Positions 48,622 to 64,000 of a stretch of DNA of 64,000 bases are shown here, piece by piece. The stretch covers positions 20,009 to 84,008 of the forward strand of contig NZ_BBZI01000006.1 in the NCBI RefSeq assembly GCF_008974245.1, read 5' to 3'. Positions within the stretch are counted from its first letter, which is position 1, and each line of letters begins with the position of its first letter. Source of the stretch: Streptomyces abyssomicinicus. Its GTDB lineage: Bacteria > Actinomycetota > Actinomycetes > Streptomycetales > Streptomycetaceae. Both the position numbers and the translations under genes were made by a program. The notes under the pieces are model-generated. The model saw nothing but the letters and a program-made list of their open reading frames with translations, was not told the DNA's origin and searched no databases.

Positions 48622-49407
48622 TCAAGCGGTTCTCGAGTTGTCCTCCAGAAAGCGCCGGGTGCCTCTCGTCGCCGCGGCCCGCACCAAGGACCTTCGCACA
48701 TCCCCGGTGATCAGCGCGGCCAGTCGCTCCGGATCGTCCTGGAAGTAGAAATGACCGCCGTCGAAACGCCGCACCCCCACGAAATCCGTGGTCGAGTCCG
48801 CCCATTCCTCCAGCGGCCCGTCGGGGGCCAGCACGTCCTGCGTCCCGTGGAACACCGTCAGCGGAACCGGCAGCGGGGTCAGCCGGCGGGGCGGGCGCCA
48901 GTTGGCGACCAGGGTGACGTCGGCGCGGATCACGGGCGCGAAAACGCTCCACAGCTCCGGGTCGTCCAGGATGCGCGGCGGGGTGCCGCCCAGCCTGACG
49001 AGCCGGCGGCGCAGCTCCGCGTCGGTCAGTTCACCCGCCGCCACCGGCTCGCGGGTGGTGTACGGCGCCCCGCAGCCCGACAGGCCGAGCCACACCGGCC
49101 GCGGGCCACCGCGCTCGACGAGCCGCCGGGTCACCTCGAAGGCCACCAGCGAGCCCATGCTGTGCCCGAAGCAGGCGAACGGGACGTCAGGATCGCCGAA
49201 CTCGGCGTCCAGCCGGTCGAGGAACCAGTCGACCAGGGTGTCGGCGTCGTCCAGCGGCGCCAGCCCGGCCAGCAGCCCGTGCCCCGGATAGTCCTGGGGC
49301 AGGAACCGCCAGTCGTCGGGGAAGAGCGAGGTCCACTCACGGAACAGCAGCTGTGACCCGCCGGCGTGCGGGAACAGGAACAGACGCAGAGCACTGGGGG
49401 ACTTCAC
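48622..49407 (-). CDS. Type II thioesterase (second copy)
   Basis: The protein has 261 residues. The GTG start is preceded by GGAGAACC. It is an alpha/beta hydrolase with LFLFPHAGGSQLLF, nucleophile Ser83 in GHSMG, TVFHGTQDVLAPDG carrying the acid, and the catalytic His in DGGHFYF. It differs markedly from the 27017-27787 thioesterase, so the two have separate histories. PKS/NRPS clusters often hold an editing thioesterase of this class. With no integral TE seen, one copy might release or cyclise the product. It follows the LAL regulator gene on the same strand. Confidence 0.92.
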   Translation of the reverse strand: MKSPSALRLFLFPHAGGSQLLFREWTSLFPDDWRFLPQDYPGHGLLAGLAPLDDADTLVDWFLDRLDAEFGDPDVPFACFGHSMGSLVAFEVTRRLVERGGPRPVWLGLSGCGAPYTTREPVAAGELTDAELRRRLVRLGGTPPRILDDPELWSVFAPVIRADVTLVANWRPPRRLTPLPVPLTVFHGTQDVLAPDGPLEEWADSTTDFVGVRRFDGGHFYFQDDPERLAALITGDVRRSLVRAAATRGTRRFLEDNSRTA

Positions 49408-49420
49408 GGTTCTCCGTTCG

Positions 49421-49470
49421 AAGGTGTGGCGCGGTGTGGCGCGGTGTGGCGTCGTGCGGCGCGGTGCGGC
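49421..49470. repeat. Five 10-bp tandem repeats (GCGGTGTGGC type)
   Basis: Five units of a 10-base sequence, with the first unit and the last two diverged, fill the gap between the LAL regulator stop and the thioesterase start. There are no spacers and no coding role. It looks like a simple-sequence expansion. Confidence 0.7.
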
Positions 49471-49474
49471 GGGG

Positions 49475-52400
49475 TCACGTCTGCTGGGCGAGGAGCCGGG
49501 TGGGCAGGGCCCGCCGGCTGCTCACCCCGAGCTTGCGGTAGACACGGGTCAGGTGCTGCTCGACCGTGCTCACGGTGATGAACAGCTGCTGGCTGATCTC
49601 CCGGTTGCTGAAGCCCCGGGCCGCCAGCAGCGCCACCCGGCTCTCGGCGTCGCTGAGCAGCAGCGGCCCCGCCGGCTCGGCGCCACCCTCGTCCGCCGGC
49701 ACCACCTCGTAGGCCACGCCGAGCGCCGGGAAGGGCTCGGGCCGGGCGGCGGCCCGCGGACCCGGGCCCGGCCCCGGACCCGGCAGGGGCACCGGGCGCG
49801 GCGTCGACCGGCACAGCTTCGCCTCCTGCGCCGCACGCCACGAGGCCGCCCGCGCCTGGTCGAGTTCGCCCACCCCGCGGCAGGCCACGCTCAGGTCGGT
49901 CAGGGCGCGGGACAGCTCCATGCGGTCGCCCGCCGCCTGCAGCGCGTCGACGGACTTGCGCAGCAGGCCGGGGCGCTGCGCCAGCTCACCGGCCGCGGCC
50001 GCCAGCCGCAGCGTCGCGCCCTGGGTACGCAGACTGACCTCCTGCGCGAGCCCCAACTGCTGCTTGAGCAGGTCGCGCGCCGCCGCGGTGCGTCCGAGCC
50101 GCAGGTTGGCCTCGGCCAGCCCGTTCCGCCAGGGCACGAGTTCGGCGACGTCGAACTCGCGCTCCCGGGTGATGCGGGCACACGCCTGGAAGTCCTTCAC
50201 GGCGGCCAGCACCCTGTCCGTCGCCAGATGGTGCTGTCCGCGCGCGTACAGGCAGCAGGCCCCCCACACGGAGCCCTCCAGCAGCTCAGGGGTCAGCGCA
50301 CGCAACGACGCCTCCGCCGAGCCGTGCTGCCCCAGCAGCGTCTGAGCCGATATCAGGACACTCAGCGGGTAGCCCCGCAGCACGCCCCACGACCGCGGCG
50401 GCAGCATGTCCAGCGCCCCCCGCGCGAGCCCCGCCGCACGCACCAGCTCGCCGCAGCGCAGCGCGAGGTCCGCCCGGACGCCGTCCAGCGCGGCCTGCCA
50501 CACCACACCGCCGCGGCGGACGGCCTGCGCGCGCAGCGCGTCCGTCCGTTCCGCCGCCGCCTCCGGCCGGTCGCCGCGCATCAGCGTGAGCAGCGCCGCC
50601 AGCACCACCTCGAGCATCGTCTCGTCCAGCCGGCAGCTCTCCAGGACGTGCTCCGCGCTGGGCAGCGCGCTCTTCGCGCTCAGCCCGGCGCAGCCGTCCG
50701 CGATGGCGCGCACCGCGCGGATCCACGGATCCTCCGGGAGACGGTCCTTCGCCGGGGCCGCGTTCGCCGCCTGCCGCTCCGGGGAGGCCGACGTGCCCGT
50801 CCTGGCGCCGTAGAACCACTTGTGCGCCAGCAGGAGTTCCGCCTCCGCGTACAGATCGGCGCCGCGCCCGCCGTCCAGGCCGCGCCCGCCGTCGACGCCG
50901 TTCAGGCCGTTCAGGCCGTTCGGGCCGCTCAGGTCGTCCCCGCCGGAGGCGTAGGCGGCGCGGGCCCGGTCGGCGCCGGGGCGGTCACCCCGCCACAGGG
51001 CCTGCCGCAGCAGCGGGAGCACGTCACGTCCGGTGAGCGCGCCCCGCTCCAGGGCGCCGCGGTCGTCCTCCTGCCACCGCTCCGCCGCGGCCGGGTCGAC
51101 CCGCCACACCGCCTGGGCCAGCGCGCGCCGCACCTCGTCCCGCTCACCCGGGTCCGCCGGCACCTCCAGCGCCAGCTCGAGACACCGCGTCACCATGCCC
51201 ACGTCGTCACCCGCCGCGGCCTCCGACGCGGCGTCCCGCAGCACCCCGGCCGCCCAGGACGGCCACGCGGCAGGCCCGGCCCCGGCGCGGGCGTCCGGCG
51301 GGCAGCCCGGATCCCCGCCCACCGACACCCGCGCGGCCTCCAGAAGCTTCGCCGCCACCGTCCCCGGCGCCCCGCCCGCACGGTGCAGCAGCTCGGCCGC
51401 GGTCACCTGCATCCGTGCCCGCTCGCCCGCCGCGACGGCGCCCAGCACGGCGCTCTCCGCCGTCGGATGCCGGAAGGCGGCACCGTCCAGCACACCCGCC
51501 GCGGACAGCGTCGCCAGCACCCGCTCGACCGTTCCCACCGGCAGCGACACCAGACCCGCCACCAGCGAAGCGGAGGCCTCACGGCCCAGCACGGCCACCC
51601 CCTGGGCGACCTTCAGCAGCACCGGGTCCCAGCGGTACAGACAGTTCAGCACCGCCTGCGTGAAGGCCGGACCGGCCACCGGCGCCCCGTCCGTGAAACA
51701 CGGCGGTTCGGCCGCACCGGGCGACCCCGCGCCCGGACCTCCCGGCCGGGCGGCCGCCAGGTCGTCCAGCAGCGCCGCCACCAGCAGCGGGTTCCCCCCG
51801 GTCAGCCGCACCACCTCGGCGACGTGCGCCCGGGAGGCCCGGTCGTCCGGCCGCGACGCCATCAGGCCCAGCACGGCGGCCTCGTCCATCGGCCGCAGCC
51901 GGATCCGGCGGTGCGGATACTGCGTGATCCCGGCGTGGAACGGCGTCATGTCGGGCTGCGCCCAGCTCCACTCCGACAGCACGATCATGACGTGCGCGGA
52001 GGCGATCCGCTGCCGCAGATGAAGGAGCAGCCGCAGCGTGAAGTCGTCCGCGAACTGCACGTCGTCGACGAGCACCACCAGCGGACGGCCGGCCCGGGCC
52101 AGCGCCAGCAGCTCCAGACACAGCACATGCACCACGCCGGCCTCGTCGACGCCGTCCGGCGGCCCGGCCAGCAGCCGCGACGCGCGCGCCGCGACCTCGG
52201 GCGGCAGATCGGCGCTCCGGAACAACTGGTCGGCCACCCCCACGGGGAAGGCGGCGCCGTCGCGCGACCCGGTCGCCAGCAGCCGCAGCGCGCCCGCCTC
52301 CTTGGCGTGCCGGGCGAACGCGTGGAGCAGCCGCGTCTTGCCCCCCGCGAGACCGGCCGACACCAGGGCGAGCTGCCCGGTCCCGGCAGCGCACTCGCCG

Positions 52401-52504
52401 AGCTGCCGGACCAGGTCGTCCAGGGCTTCTCCGCAATCGCCTTCCACAGCAACCCCCTGAGCGTCGGCCGAACCGGTGGCCGTAGGGGGTGCCCCGGTGG
52501 ACAC
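49475..52504 (-). CDS. LAL-type (large ATP-binding) LuxR family regulator
   Basis: The protein has 1009 residues. The GTG start lies a few bases after AAGGGG. The AAA-type ATPase at the N-terminus has Walker A GLAGGKT (51-57) and Walker B VVLVDDVQFADD, then several hundred residues of helical repeats. The C-terminal ~70 residues are a LuxR helix-turn-helix (SDAESRVALLAARGFSNREISQQLFITVSTVEQHLTRVYRKLGVSSRR). LAL proteins are pathway-specific activators in many macrolide and polyene clusters. It starts about 100 bases after the end of PKS3 and may be partly co-transcribed with it. It is one candidate to bind the recurrent TAGGGG boxes (inference). Confidence 0.94.
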   Translation of the reverse strand: MSTGAPPTATGSADAQGVAVEGDCGEALDDLVRQLGECAAGTGQLALVSAGLAGGKTRLLHAFARHAKEAGALRLLATGSRDGAAFPVGVADQLFRSADLPPEVAARASRLLAGPPDGVDEAGVVHVLCLELLALARAGRPLVVLVDDVQFADDFTLRLLLHLRQRIASAHVMIVLSEWSWAQPDMTPFHAGITQYPHRRIRLRPMDEAAVLGLMASRPDDRASRAHVAEVVRLTGGNPLLVAALLDDLAAARPGGPGAGSPGAAEPPCFTDGAPVAGPAFTQAVLNCLYRWDPVLLKVAQGVAVLGREASASLVAGLVSLPVGTVERVLATLSAAGVLDGAAFRHPTAESAVLGAVAAGERARMQVTAAELLHRAGGAPGTVAAKLLEAARVSVGGDPGCPPDARAGAGPAAWPSWAAGVLRDAASEAAAGDDVGMVTRCLELALEVPADPGERDEVRRALAQAVWRVDPAAAERWQEDDRGALERGALTGRDVLPLLRQALWRGDRPGADRARAAYASGGDDLSGPNGLNGLNGVDGGRGLDGGRGADLYAEAELLLAHKWFYGARTGTSASPERQAANAAPAKDRLPEDPWIRAVRAIADGCAGLSAKSALPSAEHVLESCRLDETMLEVVLAALLTLMRGDRPEAAAERTDALRAQAVRRGGVVWQAALDGVRADLALRCGELVRAAGLARGALDMLPPRSWGVLRGYPLSVLISAQTLLGQHGSAEASLRALTPELLEGSVWGACCLYARGQHHLATDRVLAAVKDFQACARITREREFDVAELVPWRNGLAEANLRLGRTAAARDLLKQQLGLAQEVSLRTQGATLRLAAAAGELAQRPGLLRKSVDALQAAGDRMELSRALTDLSVACRGVGELDQARAASWRAAQEAKLCRSTPRPVPLPGPGPGPGPRAAARPEPFPALGVAYEVVPADEGGAEPAGPLLLSDAESRVALLAARGFSNREISQQLFITVSTVEQHLTRVYRKLGVSSRRALPTRLLAQQT

Positions 52505-52608
52505 CGAAACCCCTTGGCCCCTACCAGGGTTCTGCCGTCGGCTACAGGGCGGGTCGAGCCCCGATGGAACAGGGGCCCGACCCCAGGGGGAGCGGCCGGC
52601 GCCGCCCC

Positions 52609-64000
<11,392 letters not shown>

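Noticed and set aside
48193..48748. Possible precursor peptide for the PqqD-like protein
   Set aside because: Frames here are Pro/Arg/Gly-rich shadow translations without a leader-core pattern or ribosome-binding site. No RiPP maturation enzyme is nearby.
49421..49470. CRISPR-like array
   Set aside because: The units are 10 bp, directly abutting, without spacers and with no cas genes.

Overview
The window is high-GC actinobacterial DNA, almost certainly Streptomyces. Codons end mostly in G or C, GTG starts are frequent, genes overlap by GTGA or TGATG, and the families present (SARP, LAL-LuxR, an ECF42-like sigma factor with a YCII protein, DUF5988, modular PKS) are typical of that genus. About the first 9.9 kb is ordinary chromosome mixed with plasmid- or ICE-like debris. 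The rest, up to and past the right edge, is one large hybrid type I polyketide / NRPS gene cluster that the window does not complete.

Left flank (1-9.9 kb). It holds the C-terminal part of a tyrosine recombinase; a divergent SGNH hydrolase/TetR pair with two palindromic operators between them; a small protein translationally coupled to an AbiEii-type nucleotidyltransferase; a two-domain VOC protein; a YCII/ECF42 sigma pair; two conserved hypothetical genes; and two tandem winged-helix genes resembling plasmid replication proteins. Three 24-bp palindromes lie in the leader of the winged-helix pair.

Biosynthetic cluster (10.0 kb to the end). Regulators are a SARP (10012-10833) and a LAL-type LuxR (49475-52504). 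PKS1 (16428-24872) has an acyl-CoA-ligase loading module and one KS-AT-DH-KR-ACP module. PKS2 (28087-42135) has three KS-AT-KR-ACP modules. PKS3 (minus strand, 52609 to beyond 64000) has a partial KR-ACP, then a KS-AT-AT-KR-ACP module with tandem ATs, then KS-AT-KR(dead)-ACP. All seven ATs carry GHSIG and HAFH and are read as malonyl-specific. Just upstream of PKS1 sits a paralogue of the menaquinone enzyme MqnA (chorismate dehydratase), with no other futalosine-pathway gene in the window. This suggests the loading ligase may be fed by 3-[(1-carboxyvinyl)oxy]benzoate or a compound made from it. A separate C-A-PCP NRPS carries an A-domain code that I read as asparagine-specific, and it lies next to an AsnO-type Fe(II)/2-oxoglutarate oxygenase, which points to a 3-hydroxyasparagine unit. 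Tailoring and support genes are two FAD enzymes (one like the polyether epoxidases), two type II thioesterases, two two-gene ABC exporters, a DUF5988 protein and an isolated PqqD-like protein.

How the parts fit (inference). Chorismate is converted to an aryl acid by the MqnA paralogue and activated on PKS1. Module 1 adds an aryl-conjugated alkene, PKS2 and further PKSs outside the window build a hydroxylated malonate-derived chain, and PKS3 ends in a beta-keto unit. (Hydroxy)asparagine could then be joined by the NRPS, perhaps giving an acyl tetramic acid. A short motif, TAGGGG/CCCCTA, recurs in most non-coding leaders of the cluster and may be the binding site of a cluster regulator. I cannot name the product from sequence alone.
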